Origin: Pseudomonas lundensis
GTDB taxonomy: Bacteria > Pseudomonadota > Gammaproteobacteria > Pseudomonadales > Pseudomonadaceae
Direction: 5' to 3'
DNA length: 64,000 nucleotides
Assembly: GCF_001042985.1 (NCBI RefSeq)
Contig: NZ_JYKY01000027.1
Coordinates: 1-64,000, forward strand
Part shown: piece after piece, positions 10,801-19,621 of the stretch
How the letters are laid out: every line of letters begins with the position of its first letter
How positions within the stretch are numbered: the stretch's first letter is position 1
The notes under the pieces: model-generated
What the model was told of the DNA's origin: nothing
Databases searched by the model: none
Seen by the model: only the letters and a program-made list of their open reading frames with translations
Made by a program: the position numbers and the translations under genes

Positions 10801-11342
10801 GTCGCCTGATTGGCCTTGGCCTGCTGCTGGCCGGTCTGCTGTACCCCTTTGCGGTGTATTTCGGCATGGCCCATTTCGCCCCGTGGCAGTTTGCGCTGTT
10901 GCTCGGCGGCCTGTGGCTGGCCCGCGCACTGACCGGCGAACGTCGCCCCGGCAGCCTGTGGATGGCGGTGGTCGCCCTGGCGTTTTGTGCGCTGCTGGCG
11001 CTGTTCAACAGCCCGACGCTGCTGCGCTGGTACCCGGTGTTGATCAGCGGCTTCATGCTCAGCCTGTTCGGTGTGAGCCTGAAATTCGGGCCACCGGTGA
11101 TCGAGCGTCTGGCGCGCCTGCGCGAGCCGGTACTGCCTGACATCGCGATTCACTACACGCGACAGGTGACCAAGGTCTGGTGCCTGTTTTTTTTGCTCAA
11201 CGGGTTAGTCGCAGCTGGGTTGACGCTGTGGGCGCCGCTGAGCTGGTGGACGTTGTACAACGGCCTGATCGCCTACGGGTTGATGGGGCTGCTGTTTGCC
11301 ATTGAATGGCTGATACGACAACAGGTAAGAGGCCGGGCATGA
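10797..11342 (+). CDS. Inner-membrane protein of aryl polyene clusters (COG4648-like)
   Basis: A 181-residue protein with five or six hydrophobic segments (for example LIGLGLLLAGLLYPFAVYFG) and basic loops. Proteins of this length and position recur between the ACP genes and the AMP-ligase in aryl polyene loci. No catalytic motif is visible and its role is unknown; assisting membrane assembly or lipid transfer is a guess. ATGA overlaps join it to both neighbours, so it is surely part of the operon. Confidence 0.75.
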   Translation: MSRLIGLGLLLAGLLYPFAVYFGMAHFAPWQFALLLGGLWLARALTGERRPGSLWMAVVALAFCALLALFNSPTLLRWYPVLISGFMLSLFGVSLKFGPPVIERLARLREPVLPDIAIHYTRQVTKVWCLFFLLNGLVAAGLTLWAPLSWWTLYNGLIAYGLMGLLFAIEWLIRQQVRGRA

Positions 11343-13009
11343 ATTGGATAAAACTTGAGCAGTTGTTGCTCAAGGGGCACGCAGGACGCACCGTCGCCGT
11401 TGAACCCGCATTGGACCACGCCGCCCTGTGCGAACAGGCCTTGCGCCTGGCCGGCGGCCTGCAACAACGCGGCGTGCAGCGCATTGCCGTGTACCTGGAA
11501 GACGCCGCCGAGCTGGCCGTCACCTTGCTGGGCGCGTGGCGGGCCGGGGTCAGCGTGTTATTACCCGCCGACCTGCAAACGCACACCCGTCAACGCTGGG
11601 ACGCTGACGTCGACCTGTGGATAACTCAACACAGCGAGCTGTACGGGTTGTCCGCCGAGCCGCTGACCCCGGCGCCCCTGGACCTCGACGCCTGCCAGCT
11701 CAGCCTGTGCACCTCAGGCTCCAGCGGCGCCCCCAAGCGCATCGACAAAAGCCTGCGCCAGATCGCCAACGAAGTGCAGGCACTGCAAGCGTTGTGGGGC
11801 GCAGAGCTGGGCGACGCGTGCGTCATCGCCAGTGTCGCGGCGCAACACATCTACGGGTTGTTGTTCCGCGTGCTGTGGCCGCTGTGCGCGGGCCGTCCCT
11901 TTGTGCGCCGCCAGTTAGCCTTCCCTGAAGACATGCAACGCGCCAGCCGCGAACACCCTGCTTTCGTCTGGATCGCCAGCCCGGCCCTGCTCAAACGCAC
12001 CGCTGACAACCTCGACTGGGCCGCCCTGAGCCGGGTGCGCCGGGTGTTTTCATCGGGCGGCGCGTTGCCGGCCGATGCCGCCGCTGCCCTGTTTGAACGC
12101 CTGGGCCAGTGGCCCACCGAAATCCTCGGCAGCTCGGAAACCGGCGGCATCGCCTGGCGCCAGGGTCAAACCCTGTGGCAACCGTTTGCCGATGTGCAAC
12201 TGAGCCAGGGCGAAGACGGCGCCTTGCGCATTGCGTCGGCGTACCTGCCCGTGGGCCATGTCGAACACACCGCCGACGCGGCGCGCATTGAGGCTGACGG
12301 ACGTTTCACGCTGCTCGGGCGCCTGGACCGCATCGTCAAACTCGAAGAAAAACGCATTTCCCTGCCCATGCTCGAACAGGCACTGGTCAGCCATGACTGG
12401 GTGGCCGACGCCCGCTTGGGCGTGGTCAACGAAAACCGGGCTTCACTGGGCGCGCTGCTGGTGCTCAGCGACAGCGGCCTGTTCGCCCTGCGCGAACACG
12501 GGCGCCGGGCGCTGACCCACGCCCTGCGCCAGCACCTGAGCCAGCACTGCGAAGCCCTGGCGTTGCCGCGCCGCTGGCGCTTGCTGCGCCAATTGCCGCT
12601 CAACAGCCAGGGCAAACTGCCTCAGGCCCAGGTCGATGCCTTGTTAATGGCGCCGCGCCCGAAAATGCCCGAGGTCCTGAGTCAGACCGAAACCGACGGC
12701 CAATGGACGCTGAACCTGTCGATCCCGCCGGATTTGGCATTTTTCAGCGGCCACTTCCCCAAAACCCCGGTCCTGCCGGGCGTGGTGCAAGTCGATTGGG
12801 CGCTGGCGCTGGGTCAGCAACGGCTCGACCTGCCGCCACGCTTTGCCGGGATGGAAGTGCTCAAATTCCAGCAACTGGTGCGCCCCGGCGACGCCATTGA
12901 GCTGACCCTGCGTTTCGACCGCGAGCGTCAGAAGCTGCACTTCGCCTACCGCAACGACACGGCTGCGTGCTCCAGCGGCCGCATCCTGCTGGAGGCGGCC
13001 TGTGGATAA
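11339..13009 (+). CDS. Acyl-AMP ligase fused to a FabZ/FabA-like hotdog dehydratase
   Basis: Two-domain protein of 556 residues. Residues 1-430 form an adenylate-forming ligase with the A3 loop [12 protein letters not shown] (122-134), the A5 motif [10 protein letters not shown], the A8-like [13 protein letters not shown] and the A10 lysine K426 in NSQGKLPQ. It should activate the aromatic acid starter and load it on an ACP. Residues 450-556 form a hotdog dehydratase with the catalytic histidine H472 in [19 protein letters not shown]. In systems with separate genes these are two proteins; here they are one chain. ATG 11339 overlaps the previous stop (ATGA). The order ligase-dehydratase suits channeling, but the advantage is inferred. 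Confidence 0.85.
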   Translation: MNWIKLEQLLLKGHAGRTVAVEPALDHAALCEQALRLAGGLQQRGVQRIAVYLEDAAELAVTLLGAWRAGVSVLLPADLQTHTRQRWDADVDLWITQHSELYGLSAEPLTPAPLDLDACQLSLCTSGSSGAPKRIDKSLRQIANEVQALQALWGAELGDACVIASVAAQHIYGLLFRVLWPLCAGRPFVRRQLAFPEDMQRASREHPAFVWIASPALLKRTADNLDWAALSRVRRVFSSGGALPADAAAALFERLGQWPTEILGSSETGGIAWRQGQTLWQPFADVQLSQGEDGALRIASAYLPVGHVEHTADAARIEADGRFTLLGRLDRIVKLEEKRISLPMLEQALVSHDWVADARLGVVNENRASLGALLVLSDSGLFALREHGRRALTHALRQHLSQHCEALALPRRWRLLRQLPLNSQGKLPQAQVDALLMAPRPKMPEVLSQTETDGQWTLNLSIPPDLAFFSGHFPKTPVLPGVVQVDWALALGQQRLDLPPRFAGMEVLKFQQLVRPGDAIELTLRFDRERQKLHFAYRNDTAACSSGRILLEAACG

Positions 13010-13059
13010 CGCATCACGTCGCGCCCCCGGTGCCACCCGCTCGCCCACAAGGCTCTCTT

Positions 13060-13794
13060 ATGCATAAGCCCTGCGCCGTGATCCCGGTCTATAACCACGA
13101 AACCGCCGTGCCTGCGGTGGTCGATGCCCTGCTCGCGGCGGGCTTGCCGTGTGTACTGGTGGACGACGCCAGCAGCCCGGCCTGTTGCGCGGTGCTTGAA
13201 CAACTGGCCGTGCGCGAACAGGTGTTTCTGATTCGCCTCGCGGTCAACCAGGGCAAAGGCGGGGCGGTCATGGCCGGGCTGCGCGAAGCCGCGCGACTGG
13301 GTTTCACCCATGCCCTGCAAGTGGACGCCGACGGCCAGCATGACCTGCGTGATGTCGCCACGTTCCTGCACGTCTCGCGGCACAACCCCGAGGCGCTGAT
13401 TTGCGGTTATCCACAGTACGACGCCAGCGTGCCCAAGGGCCGTTTGTATGCACGCTACCTGACCCACGTCTGGGTCTGGATCAACAGCCTGTCGTTGCAG
13501 ATCCCCGATTCAATGTGCGGCTTCCGGGTCTACCCGCTGACCCCGACCCTGGCGCTGATCAACAGCGTCAAGCTGGGCAAACGCATGGATTTCGACCCTG
13601 AAATCCTCGTGCGCCTGGCGTGGCGCAACCAACCGATGCGCTGGCTGCCGACCCGGGTCCACTACCCGCAGGACGGCCTCTCGCACTTTCGCCTGTTCCA
13701 CGACAACGCGCTGATTTCCAGCATGCACACCAAGCTGTTTTTCGGCATGTTGCTGCGGTTGCCGAGCATTCTGTGGAGACGCTGCACAGCATGA
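13060..13794 (+). CDS. Family 2 glycosyltransferase (dolichyl-phosphate-mannose synthase-like)
   Basis: GT-A fold transferase of 244 residues. It opens with CAVIPVYNHE, has VLVDDAS and NQGKGGAVMAGLREA, and carries the metal/nucleotide-binding DXD-type stretch QVDADGQHD. The rest (PDSMCGFRVYPL, GKRMDFDPEILVRLAW) is typical of GT2 enzymes acting on lipid acceptors. It may add a sugar to the polyene lipid head group. I place the start at ATG 13060, 50 bases after the ligase gene; the stop overlaps the next ATG (ATGA). In some aryl polyene systems the glycosyl- and acyltransferase are one fused protein; here they are adjacent genes. Confidence 0.85.
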   Translation: MHKPCAVIPVYNHETAVPAVVDALLAAGLPCVLVDDASSPACCAVLEQLAVREQVFLIRLAVNQGKGGAVMAGLREAARLGFTHALQVDADGQHDLRDVATFLHVSRHNPEALICGYPQYDASVPKGRLYARYLTHVWVWINSLSLQIPDSMCGFRVYPLTPTLALINSVKLGKRMDFDPEILVRLAWRNQPMRWLPTRVHYPQDGLSHFRLFHDNALISSMHTKLFFGMLLRLPSILWRRCTA

Positions 13795-14729
13795 GCGACC
13801 CTCAACAGCATTGGGCTGACCACAAGGAGCGCGGCAGTTTCCGGCTGATGAAGCTCACCGCATGGGGCGTCAAACTGCTGGGCCGTCGCGTGCTCGCGCC
13901 GGTGTTGTACGCCATCGTGCTGTACTTCTTTTTGTTTGGGGGGCGCGCGCGGCGCAGCATCTGGCAGTACCAGCAGCGCCTGGCCGACTGGAGCGGGCAA
14001 GCGGCGCTGCGCCCCACGCGCCGCCGCGTGTTCGCTCAATTCATGTGCTTTGCCGACGCCCTGCTCGACAAGCTCGACGTGTGGAACGGCAAGCTGAGCA
14101 TCCACGACATCGACATCGTCGACCCGGCCCGCCTGCGCGATCAACTGCGGGGCGAACGCGGGCAAATGCTGGTGGGCGCGCACCTGGGCAACCTTGAGGT
14201 GTGCCGTGCCCTCGCTGAACTGGGCGAGCAAGTGACCATGAACGTGCTGGTGCACACCAAGCATGCCGAGCAATTCAATCGCCTGCTGGGCGAAGCGGGC
14301 GCCAGCCACCTGCGGCTGATTCAGGTCAGCGAACTCAACCCCGCGGTGATGCTGCAACTCAACCAGCGCCTCGAAAACGGCGAGTGGCTGGCCATTGCCG
14401 GGGACCGCGTGCCCCTGCATGGCGGGCGCAACGTGCAGGTCAATTTCCTCGGCCATCCGGCGGCGTTTGCGCAAGGCCCGTGGCTGTTGGCCGGGCTGCT
14501 CAAATGCCCGGTCAACCTGATGTTTTGCCTGAAACAGGCGGGCCGCTATCGCGTGATCCTCGAACCGTTCGCTGACGCCGTGCACTGGCGACGCAGCGAC
14601 CGCGAACAAGTGATTGCCGACTGGACCGCCCGCTACGCCGAACGCCTGGGGCATTACTGCCTCCAGGCGCCGCACCAATGGTTTAACTTTTACCCATTCT
14701 GGAAGACCGATGACGACGCATCCGCATGA
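13791..14729 (+). CDS. LpxL/HtrB-type acyltransferase of the polyene cluster
   Basis: A 312-residue member of the lipid A acyltransferase superfamily with an N-terminal membrane anchor (VLAPVLYAIVLYFFLFGG). The HX4E catalytic motif is in GAHLGNLEVCRAL, followed by the substrate region AIAGDRVPLHGGRNV. It most likely transfers the finished polyenoyl chain from ACP onto a lipid or sugar acceptor made with the preceding glycosyltransferase. It is tied to that gene by an ATGA overlap and overlaps the ammonia-lyase gene by 20 bases. Confidence 0.85.
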   Translation: MSDPQQHWADHKERGSFRLMKLTAWGVKLLGRRVLAPVLYAIVLYFFLFGGRARRSIWQYQQRLADWSGQAALRPTRRRVFAQFMCFADALLDKLDVWNGKLSIHDIDIVDPARLRDQLRGERGQMLVGAHLGNLEVCRALAELGEQVTMNVLVHTKHAEQFNRLLGEAGASHLRLIQVSELNPAVMLQLNQRLENGEWLAIAGDRVPLHGGRNVQVNFLGHPAAFAQGPWLLAGLLKCPVNLMFCLKQAGRYRVILEPFADAVHWRRSDREQVIADWTARYAERLGHYCLQAPHQWFNFYPFWKTDDDASA

Positions 14730-16254
14730 GCCAGTAACCTTCGGCCAAACCCCTTTGCGCATTGAAGACGTGCTGGCGCTGGCCAATCGTCAGGCGCCGA
14801 CCCGGCTGCAAGACGACGCCGAGTACCGCGAGCGCATCGCCAAGGGCGCGCGTTTCCTCGACTCGCTGCTGGACAAAGAAGGCGTGATTTATGGCGTGAC
14901 CACCGGTTATGGCGACTCGTGCGTGGTGGCGGTGCCGCTGGAGCACGTCGAAGCGCTGCCGCGTCACCTGTACACCTTCCACGGCTGCGGGCTGGGCAAA
15001 TTGCTCGACGCCCAAGCGACCCGTGCCGTGCTGGCGGCGCGCTTGCAGTCGTTGTGCCACGGGGTGTCCGGGGTGCGCATCGAACTGCTGGAACGCCTGC
15101 ACGCCTTTATCGCCCACGACATCCTGCCGCTGATCCCCGAAGAAGGCTCGGTGGGTGCCAGTGGCGACCTGACGCCGCTGTCCTACGTGGCCGCGACCTT
15201 ATCCGGCGAGCGCGAAGTGCTGTTCAAGGGCGAGCAACGCTTTTCGGCCGACGTACACCGCGAACTGGGCTGGACGCCGCTGGTGCTGCGGCCCAAAGAA
15301 GCGCTGGCGCTGATGAACGGCACCGCCGTCATGACCGGGCTGGCGTGCCTGGCCTACGCCCGCGCCGATTACCTGCTCAAACTGGCCACGCGCATCACCG
15401 CGCTCAACGTGGTCGCACTGCAAGGCAACCCGGAGCACTTCGACGAGCGCCTGTTCGCCGCCAAGCCGCACCCCGGGCAGATGCAAGTCGCGGCGTGGAT
15501 TCGTGAGGACCTGGCCATCGACGCCCCGGCCGCGCCGCTGCATCGCCTGCAAGACCGTTACTCGCTGCGGTGTGCGCCCCACGTGCTCGGCGTACTGGCC
15601 GACAGCCTGAACTGGCTGCGCGGGTTTATCGAGATCGAACTCAACAGCGCCAACGACAACCCGATCATCGACGCTGAAGAAGAGCGCGTGCTGCACGGCG
15701 GGCATTTCTACGGCGGGCACATCGCTTTTGCCATGGACAGCCTCAAGACCCTGGTGGCCAACGTTGCCGACCTGCTCGACCGCCAGCTCGCCCTGCTGGT
15801 GGACGTGCGTTACAACCACGGTTTGCCGAGCAACCTGTCGGGGGCCAGCGCCGAACGCGCCATGCTCAACCACGGGTTCAAAGCGGTGCAGATCGGCACC
15901 AGCGCCTGGACCGCCGAAGCACTGAAAAACACCCTGCCCGCCAGCGTGTTCTCGCGCTCTACCGAATGCCACAACCAGGACAAAGTGAGCATGGGCACCA
16001 TCGCCGCCCGAGACGCGATCCGTGTGCTGGAGCTGACCGAACAGGTCGCCGCTGCCACCTTGCTGGCGGCCAATCAGGGCGTGTGGCTGCGCAGCCGCGC
16101 CGAAGACGCCCGCCCGCTGCCACCGGCGCTGGCCGCGATGCACGCCGAACTGGCCAAAGACTTCCCGCCGGTGGTCGAAGACCGCGCCCTGGAACGCGAA
16201 CTGCGCCTGTGCCTGAGCCGCATCGCCCAACAACACTGGAGGCTGCATGCGTAG
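14710..16254 (+). CDS. Aromatic amino acid ammonia-lyase (HAL/TAL/PAL family)
   Basis: MIO-dependent lyase of 514 residues that removes ammonia from an aromatic amino acid. The MIO-forming Ala150-Ser151-Gly152 lies in GSVGASGDLTPLSYVAATL, and Tyr61 in IYGVTTGYG is the expected catalytic tyrosine. The substrate-selectivity pair is Phe90-His91 (LYTFHGCGLGK), unlike Ser-His of HutH, His-Leu of Rhodobacter TAL or Phe-Leu of PAL. In this cluster it most likely makes 4-coumarate or cinnamate as the aryl starter, not urocanate; there are no hut genes nearby. The start ATG 14710 overlaps the acyltransferase by 20 bases, and the gene end overlaps the thioesterase by 8. Confidence 0.9.
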   Translation: MTTHPHEPVTFGQTPLRIEDVLALANRQAPTRLQDDAEYRERIAKGARFLDSLLDKEGVIYGVTTGYGDSCVVAVPLEHVEALPRHLYTFHGCGLGKLLDAQATRAVLAARLQSLCHGVSGVRIELLERLHAFIAHDILPLIPEEGSVGASGDLTPLSYVAATLSGEREVLFKGEQRFSADVHRELGWTPLVLRPKEALALMNGTAVMTGLACLAYARADYLLKLATRITALNVVALQGNPEHFDERLFAAKPHPGQMQVAAWIREDLAIDAPAAPLHRLQDRYSLRCAPHVLGVLADSLNWLRGFIEIELNSANDNPIIDAEEERVLHGGHFYGGHIAFAMDSLKTLVANVADLLDRQLALLVDVRYNHGLPSNLSGASAERAMLNHGFKAVQIGTSAWTAEALKNTLPASVFSRSTECHNQDKVSMGTIAARDAIRVLELTEQVAAATLLAANQGVWLRSRAEDARPLPPALAAMHAELAKDFPPVVEDRALERELRLCLSRIAQQHWRLHA

Positions 16255-16672
16255 CAAAGGCGTGTTGCACGTAGATACCGAAGTGTTGGTGCCGTTTTTC
16301 GACATCGACACGATGCACGTGGTGTGGCACGGGCATTACGTCAAATACCTCGAAGTGGCGCGCTGTGCGCTGCTCGACCACATCGGCCACAACTACACCC
16401 GGATGCAGGAAGCGGGCTATGCGTGGCCGGTGATCGACCTGCAACTGCGTTACGTGCGCGGCGCCACGTTCGGCCAGCGCCTGAACGTGCGCGCCAACCT
16501 GGTGGAGTGGGAAAACCGTTTGAAGATCAGCTACCTGATTACGGACCTGGCCACGGGTGAGCGTTTGACCCGTGCGTGTACCGTGCAAGTGGCGGTCGAG
16601 ATTGCCAGCCGCGAGATGCAACTGGCGTCGCCTCAATGCTTTATCGAGGCGGTTGAGAGCGTGTTGCCATGA
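16247..16672 (+). CDS. Hotdog acyl thioesterase (4HBT/YbgC-like)
   Basis: A 141-residue single hotdog domain. The 4HBT signature with its catalytic aspartate reads FFDIDTMHVVWHGHYVKYLE. It would hydrolyse an acyl-ACP or acyl-CoA thioester, either to release stalled chains or to free the finished polyene acid. It overlaps the ammonia-lyase by 8 bases and shares ATGA with the LolA-like gene. Confidence 0.88.
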   Translation: MRSKGVLHVDTEVLVPFFDIDTMHVVWHGHYVKYLEVARCALLDHIGHNYTRMQEAGYAWPVIDLQLRYVRGATFGQRLNVRANLVEWENRLKISYLITDLATGERLTRACTVQVAVEIASREMQLASPQCFIEAVESVLP

Positions 16673-17319
16673 TGCTGCTGTTAAACGCCAAAGGCCCTCA
16701 CCCTCGGGGTGAGGGCAAGCGCCGTACGCGCCTCTGCCTGCTGATCGCCGCCCTTATGGCTTTCTCGCCGCTGGCCCACGCCTTCGACCTGCAACAGCTC
16801 AGCGAACAACTGGCCAAGCCGCACGTCATCCACGGCGACTTCATCCAGGAAAAACACCTGCGCGCCCTGCCCAAACCCCTCACCAGCACCGGCACCTTCG
16901 TGCTGGCCAAAGACCACGGCCTGCTCTGGCAACTCAAAACGCCGTTGCAACAGGACTACCGCATCACCCCCCAGGGCATCGCCCGGCGTGACGGCACGCA
17001 GTGGCAGATGCTTCCCGGCAAAAGCGCTGGCGCGGAACAGAACCGCTTGTTCCTCGCGGTGTTGCAAGGCGACAGCAGTGGCCTGCAACGGGATTTCGAC
17101 CTGCAACTGCAGGGCCAAGCCGATCACTGGAACCTGACCCTGACCCCGCGTTCGTTGCTGCTCAAACAGGTGTTCAAGCACATCGACATCGAAGGCGGCG
17201 CGCTGGTGCAACGCATCGAGCTGCACGAAACCCAGGGCGACAGCACGCTGCTGACGATGCACAACAGCATCAGCCATCAACCGTTGACGGCAGCGGAGCA
17301 ACACGACTTTGCGCAGTGA
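16669..17319 (+). CDS. LolA-like periplasmic lipoprotein carrier of the polyene cluster
   Basis: Secreted 216-residue protein resembling LolA, the periplasmic chaperone that ferries lipidated cargo. Its signal peptide is RRTRLCLLIAALMAFSPLAHA, with cleavage before FDL. The LolA beta-barrel region shows HGDFIQEKHLRALPKPLTSTG and HGLLWQLKTPLQQDYRI. In aryl polyene clusters it is taken to carry the polyene lipid to the outer membrane. The start ATG 16669 overlaps the previous stop (ATGA). Codons 9-16 are occupied by a 23-base palindrome that adds GPHPRGEG to the n-region of the signal peptide, an unusual insertion. It overlaps the MMPL gene by 11 bases. Confidence 0.85.
   Translation: MMLLLNAKGPHPRGEGKRRTRLCLLIAALMAFSPLAHAFDLQQLSEQLAKPHVIHGDFIQEKHLRALPKPLTSTGTFVLAKDHGLLWQLKTPLQQDYRITPQGIARRDGTQWQMLPGKSAGAEQNRLFLAVLQGDSSGLQRDFDLQLQGQADHWNLTLTPRSLLLKQVFKHIDIEGGALVQRIELHETQGDSTLLTMHNSISHQPLTAAEQHDFAQ
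16694..16716. repeat. Perfect palindromic repeat inside the lolA-like coding region
   Basis: GCCCTCACCC and GGGTGAGGGC pair over ten bases around a TCG loop. The outer arm CCCTCACCC/GGGTGAGGG is the same as in the intergenic repeat at 44189-44233. It appears to be a short form of that element, inserted in frame. Confidence 0.7.
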
Positions 17320-19621
17320 ACGCTGGTTGCCACGGGGCTTTTTGATCCTGTTGCTGGCCGTGCTCGCTGTGGCGGGCTGGCAGTGGCGCCAGGGCGCGCC
17401 CTTGTCGGCCAACCTGATGGCGCTGGTGCCCGGCGACGCCCCGGACGCGCTGCAATTGCGCGCCGAACAGCGCATGCAAGAGCCACTGAACCGCGAAATG
17501 TTGGTGCTGGTGGGCAGCGCGGATCGTCAGCAGGCCATCAACATGGCCCAGCAACTGGGGGAGCAATGGCAGGCCAGCGGCCTGTTTGAACAGGTGCAAT
17601 GGAACCTGCAAGCCGATCTCCCGGCGCTGCGCGAACAATTGCTGCGCGGACGACTGGCGATGCTCTCAGCCGCCGACCGCGAACAGTTGATCGCGCACCC
17701 GGACGCTTTCATTGAGCAACGGGTTCAGGCGTTGTTCGACCCCTTCACCGGCTTCAGCCTGGTGCCCAGTCAAGACGATTGGCTGGGCCTGACCGGGCGC
17801 ATACAGAACAGCCAGCCGCAGCGTGGCGCGGTGCAGTTGGACATCGGCAGCGGCGCGCTGATGGCCCATGCCGACGGCAAACAGTGGGTGCTGTTACGCG
17901 CCCGCACGCAAGGCAATGCGTTTGACCTGACCCTGCCCATGCAGGTCGCGGCCTTGCTGGAGCAGAGCCGGGCGCAGGCGGCCACGCAACAGGTCGAGCT
18001 GCTGGCCGCCAGCGGGTTACTGTACGCCGCCAGCGGTCAGCAACAAGCCAGCCGGGAAATCACCTGGGTCGGCGGCGGCGCCACGGTCGGTATTGTGCTG
18101 CTGTTGCTGCTCGCATTTCGCCGTTGGCGCGTGCTGCTGGCGTTCGTGCCGGTGCTGGTGGGCATGCTGTTCGGTGCCGTGGCCTGCGTGGCCTTTTTTG
18201 GCAGCATGCACGTGATGACGCTGGTGCTGGGCTCCAGCCTGATCGGCGTGGCGGTGGATTACCCGCTGCATTACTTGTCCAAAAGCTGGAGCCTGAAACC
18301 CTGGCGCAGCTGGCCCGCCCTGCGCCTGACGTTACCCGGCCTGAGCCTGAGCCTGGCCACCAGTTGCATCGGTTATCTGGCACTGGCCTTTACCCCGTTC
18401 CCGGCGCTGACCCAGATCGCCATTTTTTCCGCCGCCGGGTTGGTCGGGGCCTACCTGAGCGCCGTGTGCCTGTTGCCCGCCTTGCTCAATGGCGTGGTGC
18501 TGCGACCTGCGCAGTGGCCGTTGAACGTCGCCCAATTCTTGCTCAACGCCCGCCAAGCCTTGCTGAAAAAAGTCCCGACCCCGGCGCTGCTGGCGCTGCT
18601 GCTGATGTTCTGTGCGGCAGGGCTGTGGCAGTTGAACAGCAAAAACGACATCCGCCAGTGGGTCAGCGCACCGCCGCAGTTAATGACCCAAGCGCAAGCC
18701 ATCGCCCGCATCACCGGGTATCAGCCCACCAGTCAGTTCTTTCTGGTGCGCGCCGACTCTGAGCAACAACTGCTGGAGCGCCAGGCCGCGCTCAGCGAAC
18801 GGCTGGACGCGTTGATCGGCAAGGGCACGTTACAGGGCTATCTGGCGCTGAATCAGTTGGTCAGCCCGCCTCGCGAGCAACAGCGCTTACGGGCAGCGCT
18901 CAGTGCGTTGCCCCGGCATTGGCAACCGCTGCTGGCGCTGGGCGTGCCGCTTCCTGCGCTGCAACACGAACTGGCCCAGTTGCAAGCCCTGCCCGAGCAA
19001 CGCATCGACGCTGCGCTGAACGGGCCGCTGGCCGAGCCGTGGCGCCTGTTGTGGCTGGGCCGTGACGCCGACGGCGTCGCCGCGATGGTCAGCCTGCAAG
19101 GGTTGAACGATGCCAGCCTGCTGCGCGAGCAAGCCCGGGATTTGCCCGGCGTCGAGCTGGTCGACCGCTTGGGGGACCTGAACACGGTGTTCGCCGCCAC
19201 GCAAATCAGCGCCGCCGAACTCAAGCTGTTGTCCTGCGCCCTGATCGTGTTGTTGCTGATTGCACCGTTCGGGTTGGGCGGCGCCGTGCGCATTGTCGCC
19301 CTGCCGCTGCTGGCCGCGCTGTGCAGCCTCGCCAGCCTCGGTTGGCTGGGCCAGCCCCTGACGCTGTTCAGCCTGTTCGGCCTGTTGCTGGTGACAGCGA
19401 TCAGCGTCGATTACGCGATTCTGATGCGCGAGCACATCGGCGGCGCGGCCGTCAGCTTGCTCGGCACATTGCTGGCGGCGCTGACCACCTGGTTGTCGTT
19501 TGGCTTGCTGGCCGTGTCCAGTACGCCCGCCGTGAGTAACTTTGGCCTGTCGGTGAGCCTGGGGCTGGCGTTCAGTTTCATCCTCGCGCCGTGGGCCGCA
19601 CGTCAGGAGCCTACAGCGTGA
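17309..19621 (+). CDS. MMPL/RND-family exporter of the polyene cluster
   Basis: A 770-residue membrane protein with the RND/MMPL plan. One N-terminal helix is followed by a large periplasmic loop (about residues 30-245), six helices starting at TVGIVLLLLLAFRRWRVLLA, a second periplasmic loop (about 430-630), and five or six more helices ending at the C-terminus. The motif SLIGVAVDYPLHYLSKSW in the first half and AISVDYAILMREHI in the second carry the aspartates expected for proton coupling. It probably lifts the polyene lipid from the inner membrane for the LolA-like carrier. The start is TTG 17309, 11 bases inside the previous gene, with GGAG upstream. Confidence 0.88.
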   Translation: MRSERWLPRGFLILLLAVLAVAGWQWRQGAPLSANLMALVPGDAPDALQLRAEQRMQEPLNREMLVLVGSADRQQAINMAQQLGEQWQASGLFEQVQWNLQADLPALREQLLRGRLAMLSAADREQLIAHPDAFIEQRVQALFDPFTGFSLVPSQDDWLGLTGRIQNSQPQRGAVQLDIGSGALMAHADGKQWVLLRARTQGNAFDLTLPMQVAALLEQSRAQAATQQVELLAASGLLYAASGQQQASREITWVGGGATVGIVLLLLLAFRRWRVLLAFVPVLVGMLFGAVACVAFFGSMHVMTLVLGSSLIGVAVDYPLHYLSKSWSLKPWRSWPALRLTLPGLSLSLATSCIGYLALAFTPFPALTQIAIFSAAGLVGAYLSAVCLLPALLNGVVLRPAQWPLNVAQFLLNARQALLKKVPTPALLALLLMFCAAGLWQLNSKNDIRQWVSAPPQLMTQAQAIARITGYQPTSQFFLVRADSEQQLLERQAALSERLDALIGKGTLQGYLALNQLVSPPREQQRLRAALSALPRHWQPLLALGVPLPALQHELAQLQALPEQRIDAALNGPLAEPWRLLWLGRDADGVAAMVSLQGLNDASLLREQARDLPGVELVDRLGDLNTVFAATQISAAELKLLSCALIVLLLIAPFGLGGAVRIVALPLLAALCSLASLGWLGQPLTLFSLFGLLLVTAISVDYAILMREHIGGAAVSLLGTLLAALTTWLSFGLLAVSSTPAVSNFGLSVSLGLAFSFILAPWAARQEPTA

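Noticed and set aside
13662-14786. 374-codon open frame antisense to the acyltransferase gene
   Set aside because: Composition is a mirror of the true gene; no start signal and no family resemblance.
14710-16254. Histidine ammonia-lyase HutH of histidine catabolism
   Set aside because: There are no other hut genes, the gene overlaps polyene genes on both sides, and the selectivity pair is Phe-His, not Ser-His.
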